Shown: positions 16,462 to 25,690, counted from the first letter of the stretch. The stretch: 64,000 nt of DNA from Kitasatospora sp. NBC_00240 (GCF_026342405.1 NZ_JAPEMU010000001.1:2232001-2296000); one strand, 5' to 3'. Numbers and translations are program-made. The notes: generated by a model not told the origin, from the letters alone.

Positions 16462-17283
16462 TCATCGGTCCGCGGGCCGCCCGGACCGCCGGGGAGCCGG
16501 CCGGGTGCCCGTCACGACGACGGCGTAGCGCTCCTCGCACTCGGCCACCTCCGCGACCAACCCGGCGGCCTCGACGGTGTGCAGTGCCTCGGGGACCTGG
16601 TGCTCGCCCGTCTCGAACAGCAGGTGGCCGCCCGGGGCCAGCCAGGACGCCGCCTCGGCGGTCACCCGGCGCAGCACGTCGAGCCCGTCGGCACCGCCGT
16701 CGAGCGCCACCCGCGCCTCGTGCAGCCGGGCCTCGGCGGGCAGCAGCTCCACCTCCTCGGTGGGCACGTACGGCACGTTGGCGAGCAGGACGTCGACCCG
16801 GCCGCGCAGGGCCGCCGGCAGCGGGTCGAAGAGGTCCCCCTGGTAGGCCGTGCCGCCGGCCGCCGCGATGTTGCGCCGGGCGCAGCGCACCGCGGCGGGG
16901 TCGATGTCGGCGGCGTGGAGGTCGACCGGGCCGAGGGCGGCGGCCAGCGCGGCGCCCAGCGCGCCGGAGCCGCAGCACAGGTCGACCACCACGGCGTCGG
17001 GCCGGGCCAGCGCGACCGCCCGTTCGATCAGGAACTCGGTACGGCGGCGGGGGACGAAGACCCCGCCGTCCACGGCGATCCGCAGACCGCAGAACTCGGC
17101 CCAGCCGATGACGTGTTCGAGCGGCAGCCCGGCGGCTCGGCGCTCCACCATGGCGGTGAGTTCGGCCGGGGTGGCGGCGGCGGAGAGGAGCAGCCGTGCC
17201 TCGTCCTCGGCGAAGACACAGCCGGCGGCGCGAAGCCTGCTGACGAGGGCGGAGAAGGGCGGGAAGGAAGCTGGAGCCGACAC
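16462..17283 (-). CDS. PrmC/HemK-like N5-glutamine methyltransferase, unknown target
   Basis: 273 aa from GTG 17283 with AAAGG upstream. An N-terminal helical substrate domain (ALVSRLRAAGCVFAEDEARL) precedes a class I SAM fold: VVDLCCGSGALGAAL (motif I), LHAADIDPAAVRCARRN (motif II), LLANVPYVPTEEVELLP (motif IV). The invariant NPPY of PrmC/HemK is NVPY here, as in the side family annotated putative protein-(glutamine-N5) methyltransferase. It is therefore probably not the release-factor methylase. Convergent with the TetR gene. Confidence 0.85.
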   Translation of the reverse strand: MSAPASFPPFSALVSRLRAAGCVFAEDEARLLLSAAATPAELTAMVERRAAGLPLEHVIGWAEFCGLRIAVDGGVFVPRRRTEFLIERAVALARPDAVVVDLCCGSGALGAALAAALGPVDLHAADIDPAAVRCARRNIAAAGGTAYQGDLFDPLPAALRGRVDVLLANVPYVPTEEVELLPAEARLHEARVALDGGADGLDVLRRVTAEAASWLAPGGHLLFETGEHQVPEALHTVEAAGLVAEVAECEERYAVVVTGTRPAPRRSGRPADR

Positions 17284-17520
17284 GTGAAACCTTTCGGAAC
17301 GCCGAAGGGCGCTCCCGCGGTCACCTATACCGGTCGGACCGCCCGGTCGCGAGGAAGGAGCACCCGACCTGACACAGCGGTGATGGGTCCCACCTCCTTC
17401 GTCCGTTCGCCCCGTGGGTCGGAGCGGGCACCGGGGTCACTCCCGGCTGCCGCCACACTACCCGATCACCGGTGACCGTAAGGGGTGTACGACGGGACCC
17501 GACCCGCACGGGCTTCCGGG

Positions 17521-17590
17521 GGGGCGCACTCCGGCCGGCGGGACGGACGGACGGCGGGGCGCACTCCGGCCGGCGGGGCGGACGGACGGC
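17521..17590. repeat. 35-bp direct repeat in a 409-bp intergenic region
   Basis: Two adjacent 35-bp copies beginning GGGGCGCACTCCGGCCGGCG (17521-17555 and 17556-17590) differ at one base; a partial GGGGCGG continuation follows. The rest of 17284-17692 holds the upstream region of the methyltransferase and no gene I can support. Confidence 0.85.
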
Positions 17591-17692
17591 GGGGCGGGGC
17601 GGACGGGCGCCTTCCGGTGGGCGCACTGCACCGACGTCCGGCCCCCGTCCAGACTTCACCCGCCTGTAGTCATCGTTTAACGGTGCGCCGCC

Positions 17693-17887
17693 ATGCTTTC
17701 TGACATGAACGCCCAGCCTCTGTCCTCCACCACTCAGGACCAGCGCTTCCCCCTCCCCAAGCGCCACCGCCGCTTCCTCGCCTGCGCCGCGGTCGCCGCC
17801 TCGGTCGCGCTCGGCACCCTGGGGGTCGGCGCCACCGTCGAGACCGTCCGCCACGACTCGGTCGCCGCCACCAGCGCCGCGCGGTGA
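17693..17887 (+). CDS. Small single-pass membrane or secreted peptide
   Basis: 64 aa from ATG 17693 (a second ATG at 17705 gives 60 aa). The basic stretch PKRHRRF is followed by a hydrophobic helix LACAAVAASVALGTLGVGAT and a polar tail, which fits a signal anchor or uncleaved signal peptide. There is no clear Shine-Dalgarno. Small tail-anchored peptides of this form are common in Streptomyces; function unknown. Confidence 0.5.
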   Translation: MLSDMNAQPLSSTTQDQRFPLPKRHRRFLACAAVAASVALGTLGVGATVETVRHDSVAATSAAR

Positions 17888-17918
17888 GCCCGCTGCCGGC
17901 CGCGGCCGGCGGCCCGGT

Positions 17919-19955
17919 TCAGGCCGGGAGTTGCTGCGGCCGCTCGGCGGGCCCGCGGGCCGGCGGGACGACCGCTTCGACCTGACCGCCCCGGGCCGGC
18001 CGCTCCGCCCGCCCGGGCGCACCGCCGGACACCTGCGCGGACGCCCCGCCCGACCGGACGGCGGACGTCAGGACCGCACCGACGGCCGGTTCAACCCCCT
18101 CGGACGGCCGGCACGGCCCAGGCTCCTGCACCGGATACAGCCCCGCGTTCTCGTACTCCGCCGGATCCCCGTACGGCCCGAGCTCCCCGTAGCCGGCCGG
18201 CTCCCCGTCGTCGGCGCCGTCGGCGCCGTCCCGGCGGGAGTGCCGACCGGTGCCCGGCGTGGGCAGCAGCTCCGCCTGCGGGGCGTAGCGGGCGGCGGGG
18301 GCGCGCAGCAGCCAGCCGGGCGGGTAGGTGCCGCGCGGGGTGGGCGCGATCAGGCCCATCCGGGCCAGCAGGTCGAGCGCGTCGCGGCGCAGCGCCGTCC
18401 GGTCGGCCAGGTAGTCGCGGCGCCAGCCGGCCCGCAGGCCGTACTCGTCGGCGATGTCGCCGAGGGCGCCGTCTATCAGCGCGTCGGGTATCGGCACCGC
18501 CGGCGCGGTGGGCTCGCCGGGCAGCGGGCGCAGCTCCTCGACCAGCCGTTCCACCAGCAGCAGGGCCGCCCGGGCGAGGGTGCCGGTGCCGGGCAGCGCG
18601 AGGTCGGTGAGCTCGTCGGCGGGGTCCAGCAGGGCCACGCCCTCGGTGCGCAGTTCGGCCTCCAGCCCGAGGAACTCGGCGAAGGTCCCGGCCACCGTGT
18701 GCCACTGCTCGGCCAGCCAGGCCCGCTCGGCCCCGGCCAGGTCGTCGTGGAGCACGACGGGGGTCTCGGCGAGCCGGCGGCGTACGGCGGTGCCGGGGTC
18801 GGTCTCGGCCGCCCGGCGGACCAGGTCCTCGGCGTCGGCGGCCGGTGCGGGCGGCCCGGCGGGCAGCGCGCGGGCGAGCTCCCGGTCGACGGTCAGTTCG
18901 GTGGTCGGGTCGAGGGTGTCCAGGCCGCTGCCGGTGGCGCTGAGCACCTGCCAGTCGGTCAGTACCCGCAGCGCCCCGGCCAGATCGGCCTCGGGGCCCG
19001 GCCCGCGCCCGGCGGCCGGCGGCGGGGAGGCCGCACGGACGGCGGCGACCAGCCGCCCGAGCGGCAGCCGCTCGGGGGCGTCGACCAGGACGGACAGCGC
19101 GACGGCGAGCTGGGCGTACTCGCCGGGGGTGAACGGCGTGCCGCTGCCGGGGTGCTCCAGCCGGCGGGCACCGCCGGGCCCCAGCCCGGCCTTGCCGAGG
19201 CGGGCGTGCCAGGGGCCGACCACCAGGCGGTAGCCCAGCAGGGCGTCGAACCGTTCGGTCAGCCAGTCGCGGTGACGGCGGATCAGCGGGAAGCCCTCGC
19301 CGTGCGGGCCGGCGGCCGTGATCAGCGGGTGGGCGAGCAGCAGTCGGGCGGCGATCCGGCGCTCGGCGGCGGCCGAACGCTCCTGCGGTCCGGCGGGGGC
19401 CGGGGCGGGCTCGGGCCGGCGGTGCTTGCCGCGGCGGCCGCCGGCGGCCGGGGCGGCGGCGTCCACCGCGGCGCCGGCGGTGCGGCGGGACCGGCGCGGG
19501 CCGGGCAGCGGCCGGGCCTCGCGGACCGGCCGGGCGGCCTCGGCCAGGGCGCTCGGCCCGTGCCACCAGCTCACGGCTTCGGCGGGCCCGGGCGCATCCG
19601 GGGCGGGTGCCGGCGCGCCGGCGGCGGCCGCGCCGTGCCGGGCGCCGAAGTGCCGGGCGCCGTACAGGCCGAAGGCGGCGGTGAAGAGGTCGTGGGCGCC
19701 TTCGTCGGAGGCTTCGGCGAACCAGCCGGCCAGGCGGAGCAGCCCTGGGTCCGGGGTCCCGTCCAGGCCCGCGTAGCCGGCGGTCCGCCCGGCTGCCGGC
19801 CGCCCGCCGGGGAGCCCGCCCGGTGCCTCGTCAGGGCGGTTGTCGCGCACGGCGACGCAGGCGTCGGTGGTGCCCCGCCCCGCCCCGCCCGTGCGCCCGT
19901 CCGACGTGCCGCCGGGCACCCTGACGGTGCCGACCGCGTGCTCCTGCTGATCCAT
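17919..19955 (-). CDS. DUF2398 (TIGR02678) protein, Wadjet JetB-like, orphan
   Basis: 678 aa from ATG 19955. Residues about 1-210 are low-complexity Pro/Ala/Gly-rich with one Trp-containing segment (EAVSWWHGPSALAEA). The DUF2398 core starts at RRIAARLLLAHPLITAAGPH, with FPLIRRHRDWLTERFDALLG, YRLVVGPWHARLGK and FTPGEYAQLAVALSVLVDAP, then PVVLHDDLAGAERAWLAEQW and a helical C-terminal half (ALIDGALGDIADEYGLRAGW ... YPPGWLLRAPAARY). The last ~100 residues are disordered. In Wadjet-type SMC defence operons a DUF2398 protein is the JetB/kite-like subunit beside DUF2397, SMC and nuclease genes. None of these is nearby. The start is uncertain; no Shine-Dalgarno, but TAATCT lies 10 nt upstream. Confidence 0.75.
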   Translation of the reverse strand: MDQQEHAVGTVRVPGGTSDGRTGGAGRGTTDACVAVRDNRPDEAPGGLPGGRPAAGRTAGYAGLDGTPDPGLLRLAGWFAEASDEGAHDLFTAAFGLYGARHFGARHGAAAAGAPAPAPDAPGPAEAVSWWHGPSALAEAARPVREARPLPGPRRSRRTAGAAVDAAAPAAGGRRGKHRRPEPAPAPAGPQERSAAAERRIAARLLLAHPLITAAGPHGEGFPLIRRHRDWLTERFDALLGYRLVVGPWHARLGKAGLGPGGARRLEHPGSGTPFTPGEYAQLAVALSVLVDAPERLPLGRLVAAVRAASPPPAAGRGPGPEADLAGALRVLTDWQVLSATGSGLDTLDPTTELTVDRELARALPAGPPAPAADAEDLVRRAAETDPGTAVRRRLAETPVVLHDDLAGAERAWLAEQWHTVAGTFAEFLGLEAELRTEGVALLDPADELTDLALPGTGTLARAALLLVERLVEELRPLPGEPTAPAVPIPDALIDGALGDIADEYGLRAGWRRDYLADRTALRRDALDLLARMGLIAPTPRGTYPPGWLLRAPAARYAPQAELLPTPGTGRHSRRDGADGADDGEPAGYGELGPYGDPAEYENAGLYPVQEPGPCRPSEGVEPAVGAVLTSAVRSGGASAQVSGGAPGRAERPARGGQVEAVVPPARGPAERPQQLPA

Positions 19956-20086
19956 GTCGTGGACCAGATTAGTCGGTGGGCGCGGCGGCCGGTGGCAGCA
20001 ACCGGGCGACGCCGCGAATTGTCCGGCGGACGCGCCTCGGGCTACGCGCCGGTAACAACCCCTTCCGCCGGGCGCCCGGCGTCGCC

Positions 20087-20092
20087 TATGGT
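20087..20092 (+). promoter_or_regulatory. -10 element of a leaderless promoter
   Basis: TATGGT ends 7 nt before ATG 20100 of the sterol-desaturase-family gene, the same geometry as at 15714. An in-frame ATG at 20088 lies inside this element and is unlikely to be used. Confidence 0.5.
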
Positions 20093-20099
20093 GCCGGAC

Positions 20100-20960
20100 A
20101 TGCCGAACCTGCCCGACGTGGTGCTGTGGTCGATACCCGCCTTTGTGCTGCTCACCGTCCTGGAGATCGTCTGCTACCGGTTCCTTCCGGACGACGACGA
20201 GCAGGGCTACAGCCCGCGGGACACCACGACCAGCCTCACCATGGGCATCGGCAGCCTGGTCTTCGACGCGCTCTGGAAGATCCCGATCCTGGCGCTGTAC
20301 GCGGCGCTGTACGAGCTGACCCCGCTCCGGGTGCCCGTCCTGTGGTGGACGGTGCCGCTGATGCTGCTGGCGCAGGACTTCTGCTACTACTGGTCGCACC
20401 GCGGCCACCACGTGGTCCGGATCCTGTGGGCCTGTCACGTGGTGCACCACTCCAGCAAGCACTACAACCTCTCCACGGCGCTGCGCCAGCCCTGGACCAG
20501 CGCCACCAGCTGGGTCTTCTACGTCCCGATGATCCTGGCCGGCGTCCACCCCGCCGCGCTGGCGTTCTGCTCCTCGGCCAACCTGGTGTACCAGTTCTGG
20601 ATCCACACCGAGCGGATCGGCCGGCTGCCGCGCCCGGTCGAGTTCGTCTTCAACACGCCGTCCCACCACCGGGTGCACCATGCCTCGCAGGGCGGTTACC
20701 TGGACCGCAACTTCGGCGGCATCCTGATCGTCTTCGACCGGATGTTCGGCTCCTTCGCGGCGGAGAGCACCAGGCCGGTCTACGGCCTGACGAAGAATCT
20801 GGACACCTTCAACCCGCTGCGGGTCGCCACCCACGAGTACGCCTCGATCGTCAGGGACCTCACGGCGGCCGACAACTGGCGGGACCGCCTGCGCCACCTC
20901 ACCAAGGGCCCCGGCTGGCAGCCGGTCCGCCCCGACCGCCCGGAGGGCAACGCCGCATGA
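20100..20960 (+). CDS. Sterol desaturase/fatty acid hydroxylase superfamily membrane enzyme
   Basis: 286 aa from ATG 20100. An integral membrane di-iron enzyme with about four helices and the eight-histidine signature: YYWSHRGHH, WACHVVHHSSKHYN and SHHRVHHAS. The TM segments flank residues 1-110 and 135-170. It would hydroxylate or desaturate a lipid or sterol-like substrate using reductant from the electron chain; the substrate is unknown. The last codons overlap the YhhN-family gene (ATGA), so the two are cotranslated, suggesting a joint role in ether-lipid or membrane-lipid modification. Confidence 0.88.
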   Translation: MPNLPDVVLWSIPAFVLLTVLEIVCYRFLPDDDEQGYSPRDTTTSLTMGIGSLVFDALWKIPILALYAALYELTPLRVPVLWWTVPLMLLAQDFCYYWSHRGHHVVRILWACHVVHHSSKHYNLSTALRQPWTSATSWVFYVPMILAGVHPAALAFCSSANLVYQFWIHTERIGRLPRPVEFVFNTPSHHRVHHASQGGYLDRNFGGILIVFDRMFGSFAAESTRPVYGLTKNLDTFNPLRVATHEYASIVRDLTAADNWRDRLRHLTKGPGWQPVRPDRPEGNAA

Positions 20961-21721
20961 GCCTCAGCACCACGACCCGTGCCGCCGTCGGCGGGCGCCT
21001 GCGCGCCGCCCGCGGCCTGCTCACCGGCTTCGCCGCGACCTCGGTCGCGCACCTGGGCGCGATCCTCACCCACTCCCCCGGGCTCCAGCACGCCACCAAG
21101 CCGGCGCTGATGCCGCTGCTGGCGGCGCACAGCCTGGCGAGCACCGAGCGCGCGCCCAAGCTGCTCGCGCCCGCCCTGCTGCTGAGCGCCGGCGGCGACA
21201 TCCTGCTGCAGGCGGGCGGCGACACCGCCTTCCTGGCCGGCATGGGCTCGTTCGCGGCCGCGCACGTCTGCTACGTGACCATGTTCGTGCGGCGCGGCGC
21301 GCTGGACGACCGGCGGCGGACCGCCGTCGTGGCGGCGGCCTACGCGGCGGCCTGGGCGGTCATGATCAGCCAGCTCTGGCCGGGCCTGGGCGACCTCAAG
21401 ATCCCGGTCGCGGTGTACAGCCTGCTGCTCACCTCGACCGCCGTCACCTCGGCCCGGCTCGGCTGGCGCACCGGCCTGGGCGGGGCGCTGTTCCTGCTCT
21501 CCGACACCCTGATCGCCACCCAGCTGGCCGACTGGCGGGAGCTGCCGGGCCACCAGTTCTGGGTCATGGCGACCTACATCGTCGCCCAGTACCTGCTGGC
21601 GAGCGGCACGCTGCGGGCCCACCGGGAGGACGGGCCGGACGGCATCGAGGACGCGGACGGCCAGGACGGGCCGGGCCTGCGGGAGGAGCCGGGCCGGGAG
21701 CCGCGGCCCGCCACCGCCTGA
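20957..21721 (+). CDS. Lysoplasmalogenase (YhhN family)
   Basis: 254 aa from ATG 20957, overlapping the preceding stop by 4 bp. About eight membrane helices with YhhN signatures: KPALMPLLAAHSLA, LLLSAGGDILLQAGGDTAFL, GMGSFAAAHVCYVTMFVRRG and GGALFLLSDTLIATQL. This family hydrolyses the vinyl-ether bond of lysoplasmalogens. About 30 C-terminal residues are Asp/Glu/Gly-rich. The pairing with a membrane di-iron oxidase of the fatty-acid-hydroxylase superfamily is notable because related enzymes act on ether lipids. Confidence 0.85.
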   Translation: MSLSTTTRAAVGGRLRAARGLLTGFAATSVAHLGAILTHSPGLQHATKPALMPLLAAHSLASTERAPKLLAPALLLSAGGDILLQAGGDTAFLAGMGSFAAAHVCYVTMFVRRGALDDRRRTAVVAAAYAAAWAVMISQLWPGLGDLKIPVAVYSLLLTSTAVTSARLGWRTGLGGALFLLSDTLIATQLADWRELPGHQFWVMATYIVAQYLLASGTLRAHREDGPDGIEDADGQDGPGLREEPGREPRPATA

Positions 21722-21741
21722 CGCCGCGCCCGACGCACGGC

Positions 21742-21772
21742 CGCGCCCCCGGACCGGTGGTCCGGGGGCGCG
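21742..21772. terminator. Bidirectional terminator hairpin
   Basis: 14-bp perfect stem CGCGCCCCCGGACC / GGTCCGGGGGCGCG with a 3-nt loop, between the convergent YhhN (plus) and secreted-protein (minus) genes. Confidence 0.8.
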
Positions 21773-21808
21773 CACGAGCAGGGCCGGGGGCGCCGGGGCC
21801 GCGCCGCC

Positions 21809-22387
21809 TCAGACCGAGTCGGAGGCGGAACGGCGGCGCAGCAGCAGGAAGCCGCCCACCCCGCCGGCCACCAGGACCGCGCCGCCGGCCAGCTCGGCCG
21901 GGTTGCTGCCCACCGATCCGCCCAGGCCGGTACTCACGGCCCCGTGCGGCTCCTCGACCAGCCCGCCGTGCCCGGCCTCGGAGGTGACCCAGTCGGTGAC
22001 CGCCTGGCTGGCCGCGTGGGTCGGGGTGGTGGTGGTCACCGTGGTGACCGTGACCGTGGTGGAGAAGGTCGCGCCGTCCGGGCACTTCCCGTCGACCTTG
22101 GCGTCGCCGCCGGGCTTGTTCGCCAGCTTCGCCGAGCCGGTGTGCCGGCCGTCCGAACCGAGGGTCAGGGTGACCGGCCCGCCCTCGAAGGCGCTCGACT
22201 CGGCGGTGATGGTCTTGGTGGTGCTCTTCTCGCAGGACACCGTGACGGTGACGCTCTGACCCGGCGCGGCCTGGGCCGGGCTGACCGATGCCCGGTCGCC
22301 GTCCTTGGCCAGCGCCGCCGGGGCCGCGAGGGCGAGAAGCAGGGTGGCGCCTGTCAGAGCTGCGGCGGCCGTACGCGTGGGGCGCAT
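21809..22387 (-). CDS. Secreted, C-terminally membrane-anchored protein
   Basis: 192 aa from ATG 22387 with GGAGG. Signal peptide MRPTRTAAAALTGATLLLALAAPAALA, then an Ig-like or beta-sandwich domain (SVSPAQAAPGQSVTVTVSCE ... PVTLTLGSDGRHTGSAKL) with one Cys pair (SCEK, GKCPD). A Thr/Val-rich linker follows, then a final hydrophobic helix (AELAGGAVLVAGGVGGFLLL) with RRR. The layout is that of a cell-surface protein, but no LPXTG/LAXTG sortase motif is seen, so anchoring is probably by the helix itself. Confidence 0.75.
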   Translation of the reverse strand: MRPTRTAAAALTGATLLLALAAPAALAKDGDRASVSPAQAAPGQSVTVTVSCEKSTTKTITAESSAFEGGPVTLTLGSDGRHTGSAKLANKPGGDAKVDGKCPDGATFSTTVTVTTVTTTTPTHAASQAVTDWVTSEAGHGGLVEEPHGAVSTGLGGSVGSNPAELAGGAVLVAGGVGGFLLLRRRSASDSV

Positions 22388-22576
22388 ACCGGAACCTCCA
22401 GGATTCTCGGGCGCAGTCGGGGACTCCTGTGTCCACGTGAACGGACAACTACACCCAGTTACCCCACACGGTAGGCAGCGGCCCTCCGGGCGGCCACCGC
22501 ACGGGACCGTTCGGGGGCCACCGGTACGCTCCGCGACCGGGTACGGCGGCCCCCACGGCCCGCTCGGCGACCCGGC

Positions 22577-23380
22577 TCAGAGGTCCAGATCGACGACGAC
22601 CGGCGCGTGGTCGGACGTCCCCTTGCCCTTGCGCGCCTCGCGGTCGACGTAGCTGTCCGTCACCGCGTCCGCGAAGGCCTTGTTGCCGTACGTGAGGTCG
22701 ATCCGCATGCCGCGGTTCTTGGGGAAGGCCAGCTGGCGGTAGTCCCAGTAGGTGTACGGGTGGTCGTACTTCAGCGGGCGCGGCACCACGTCCTGCAGGC
22801 CGGCCTCGCGCAGGTTCCCCAGGCTGGCGCGCTCCGGCGGGGTCACATGGGTCAGCCCGGCGAAGGCCGCGACGTCGTAGACGTCGTCGTCGGTGGGGGC
22901 GATGTTGAAGTCGCCGAGGACGGCGAAGGGCCGCCCACCGGCCGCGTCCTCGACGACGGCCCGGCGCAGCGACTCCAGCCAGTCCAGCTTGTAGCGGTAG
23001 TGCGCGTGGTCGACCTCGCGGCCGTTGGGCACGTACACCGACCAGACCCGTACCGGCCCGCAGGTCGCGGCGATCGCGCGGGGCTCCACGTCGGCCAGCA
23101 GCGCGTCGTCGGCGAGGTAGCCGGGCTGCTCGGGCAGCCCGCGCACGACGTCGTCCAGGCCGATCCGGGAGAGGATCGCGACGCCGTTCCAGCGGCCGGT
23201 GCCGTGCGCGGCCGTATCGTAGCCGAGCTCCTTGACCGCCTCGTGCGGGAAGGCCTCGGTGGAGCACTTGAGCTCCTGCAGGCAGAGCACGTCGGGCTCG
23301 GCGCTCTCCAGCCACTCCAGCAGCTTGGGCAGCCGCGCGGTGACGGAGTTGATGTTCCAGGTGGCGATGCGGACGGTCAC
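22577..23380 (-). CDS. xth: Exodeoxyribonuclease III
   Basis: 267 aa from GTG 23380 with GGAAGG upstream. It carries the EEP-fold AP-endonuclease motifs in order: RIATWNINSVTARLPKLLEW, LCLQELKC (metal-binding Glu), YVPNGREVD, FAVLGDFNIAPTDDDVYD, YTYWDYRQLAFPKNRGMRID and TSDHAPVVVDLDL (catalytic His). It repairs abasic sites and blocked 3' ends. Its length and the IDLTYGN segment fit the bacterial ExoA/XthA group. Confidence 0.95.
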   Translation of the reverse strand: MTVRIATWNINSVTARLPKLLEWLESAEPDVLCLQELKCSTEAFPHEAVKELGYDTAAHGTGRWNGVAILSRIGLDDVVRGLPEQPGYLADDALLADVEPRAIAATCGPVRVWSVYVPNGREVDHAHYRYKLDWLESLRRAVVEDAAGGRPFAVLGDFNIAPTDDDVYDVAAFAGLTHVTPPERASLGNLREAGLQDVVPRPLKYDHPYTYWDYRQLAFPKNRGMRIDLTYGNKAFADAVTDSYVDREARKGKGTSDHAPVVVDLDL

Positions 23381-23548
23381 GGCTGGCGGCCTTCCCGGGT
23401 GGGGCGGACAAAGGCCCGGGCGCGGGGGCCCGGGCGAGGGGCGGGCGTCGTTGCGGACGCCCACCCCGAATCTACCGGCAGGCACCGACAGCGGGCCGCA
23501 GCCGGAGGTGGGGGCCGCCGCAGCGGCGGGCCCCACCCGGCAAGGCGG

Positions 23549-25336
23549 CTACCGCGAGGGCCGGACCACCGCCGCCGCGCCGCCGCCGCGCCGCACCGGC
23601 TCGGCCGCCGCCACCCAGCGCCCGTCCGCCAGCCGCTCGACGCCGGTGGCGGCGCCGATCTCGGGGGTGACGGCGAAGACGTGCCCGAGCGCCTCCAGCC
23701 GGGCCCGCTCGGGCAGTGCCAGGAAGGCCGGCTCGGCCTGGGTCGCGGCGCTGTTGCGCTGGCTGGCCCGGGGCGCGGCGATCGCCTGCTCCAGGCTGAG
23801 GCCTCGGTCCAGCCGGCCCAGCAGCACCTGCAGCACGGTGGTGATGATCGTGGCGCCGCCCGGCGAGCCGGCCGCCAGCAGGGGCTCGCCGTCGCGCAGC
23901 ACGATCGTCGGCGAGATGGAGGAGCGGGGCCGCTTGCCGGGGCCGGGCAGGTTCGGGTCCGGCACACCGGGGGTGTTGGGGGTGAAGGAGAAGTCGGTCA
24001 GCTCGTTGTTGAGCAGGAAGCCGCGGCCCGGCACGGTGATGCCGCTGCCGCCGGTCTGCTCGATCGTCAGGGTGTACGAGACGACGTTGCCCCACCGGTC
24101 GGCGACGCTCAGGTGGGTGGTGCTCGGGCCCTCGTAGGTCTCGGTGACGGCCGGGCCGGAGCTCGCGCAGGACGCCGGGTGGCGCGGGTCGCCGGGGGCC
24201 AGCGGGCTGGTCAGCGCATGGTCGGGGCTGATCAGGCAGGCCCGGGCGGCGGCGAAGCGCGGCGAGAGCAGTTCCTCGGCGGGCACGTCGGAGAAGCGCG
24301 GGTCGCCGACCCAGCGGTTGCGGTCGGCGAAGGCGATCCGGCTGGCCTCCAGGTAGTGGTGGTAGTACTGGGTGGTGTCCGCGTCGGGGGGCCCGACGTC
24401 CTCCAGGATGCCGAGCGCCTCGCCGGTGGTGGTGCCGCCGGAGCTGGACGGCGCGATCCCGTACACGTCGTAGTCGCGATACGGGACGTGGGTGGGCCGC
24501 TGCTGGGCGACCTGGTAGGCCGCCAGGTCGGCGGCGTCCACCCGGCCGGGCCTGGCCACCCGCCCGGACGCCGGGTCGACCGGCGGGTGCTGCAGCGCCT
24601 GGACGATGTCGGCGCCGATCGGGCCCTGGTAGAGCGCCTTGGTGCCGTCCCGGCCGAGCTGGCGGTAGGTGGCGGCCAGGTCGGGGTTGCGCAGGGTGGA
24701 GCCGACCTCGGGGAGGCTGCCGCCGGGCAGGAAGAGCCGGCCGCTCTCGGGGAAGTCCCGGAACCGGGCCTCGTTGCCGGCCGTCTGGTCCCGGAAGGTC
24801 CGGTCGACGGTGAAGCCCTGCTCGGCGATCCGCTCGGCCGGTTTCAGCACCTCGCCGAGCGAGCGGCTGCCCCAGAGCTGAAGGGCCTTCTCCCAGGTGG
24901 CCGAGGTGCCGGGGACCCCGACGGAGAGGCCGCTGGTGACGGCGTCGGCGAAGGCCAGCGGCTTGCCGTCGACCAGGAAGAGCGAGTCGTCGGCGGTGCG
25001 GGAGGCCGTCTCGCGGCCGTCCAGGGTGGAGACCCGGCCGGTGGCGGCGTCGTAGTGGACGAAGTAGCCGCCCCCGCCGATTCCGGCCGAGTAGGGCTCG
25101 GTGACACCCAGCGCGGCGGCGGTGGCGACCGCCGCGTCCACGGCGTTGCCGCCCTTGCGGAGGACCTCGATGCCGGCCGCGGTGGCGTCCGCGTCCACGC
25201 TGGCGACCGCGCCGCCGTAGCCCACGGCCTCCGGCACCTTGGCCGGCGGGGCGGCCGCCCCGGCCGGCGCCACCGAGGCACAGACCAGCGCGGTGGCGAG
25301 CAGCAGCGGCGGGGCGATGCGGGCCAGGGCTCTCAT
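23549..25336 (-). CDS. ggt: Gamma-glutamyltransferase, secreted
   Basis: 595 aa from ATG 25336 with AGGAGG. Signal peptide MRALARIAPPLLLATALVCA. The Ntn-hydrolase precursor would be cut before the catalytic Thr in GPSTTHLSVADRWGN (about residue 400). The small subunit has NELTDFSF and PRSSISPTIVLRDGEPLLAA plus GSPGGATIITTVLQVL (oxyanion-region Ser/Gly). The large subunit contains GGNAVDAAVATAAALGVTEP and GIGGGGYFVHYD. It hydrolyses extracellular glutathione and gamma-glutamyl compounds. Its 168-bp gap to xth makes a shared transcript possible. Confidence 0.94.
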   Translation of the reverse strand: MRALARIAPPLLLATALVCASVAPAGAAAPPAKVPEAVGYGGAVASVDADATAAGIEVLRKGGNAVDAAVATAAALGVTEPYSAGIGGGGYFVHYDAATGRVSTLDGRETASRTADDSLFLVDGKPLAFADAVTSGLSVGVPGTSATWEKALQLWGSRSLGEVLKPAERIAEQGFTVDRTFRDQTAGNEARFRDFPESGRLFLPGGSLPEVGSTLRNPDLAATYRQLGRDGTKALYQGPIGADIVQALQHPPVDPASGRVARPGRVDAADLAAYQVAQQRPTHVPYRDYDVYGIAPSSSGGTTTGEALGILEDVGPPDADTTQYYHHYLEASRIAFADRNRWVGDPRFSDVPAEELLSPRFAAARACLISPDHALTSPLAPGDPRHPASCASSGPAVTETYEGPSTTHLSVADRWGNVVSYTLTIEQTGGSGITVPGRGFLLNNELTDFSFTPNTPGVPDPNLPGPGKRPRSSISPTIVLRDGEPLLAAGSPGGATIITTVLQVLLGRLDRGLSLEQAIAAPRASQRNSAATQAEPAFLALPERARLEALGHVFAVTPEIGAATGVERLADGRWVAAAEPVRRGGGAAAVVRPSR

Positions 25337-25690
25337 ACGGACCTCCTGAGACGACGTCAGGTCCGTTCTTTCACAGTGGAGGTGTACCGGACAACAGGGC
25401 CTCGGCCCCGGCCGGACGACCCGGGCCGGCCGGCGGCCCCGCGACGGGCGGCCCGGCCGGGCCGGACGCGGCGGGGCAGGCCGAACGGCGCGCGGCGGGG
25501 CGACCGAACCGGCCGGGCGGAGCGGTCGGGCGCGACGGCCCGGCGGGACGGCAGGGCAGGGTGGGCGGGGTGGCCGGAATGCGGCGCCTGATCTCGGCCA
25601 GTAGCCTGCGTCACACTCATCACGCATTGCATGTGCGGCGGCACGCCTGGTAGTCATTGTCATGGCATGAACACACCGAGAGGATTCGCC

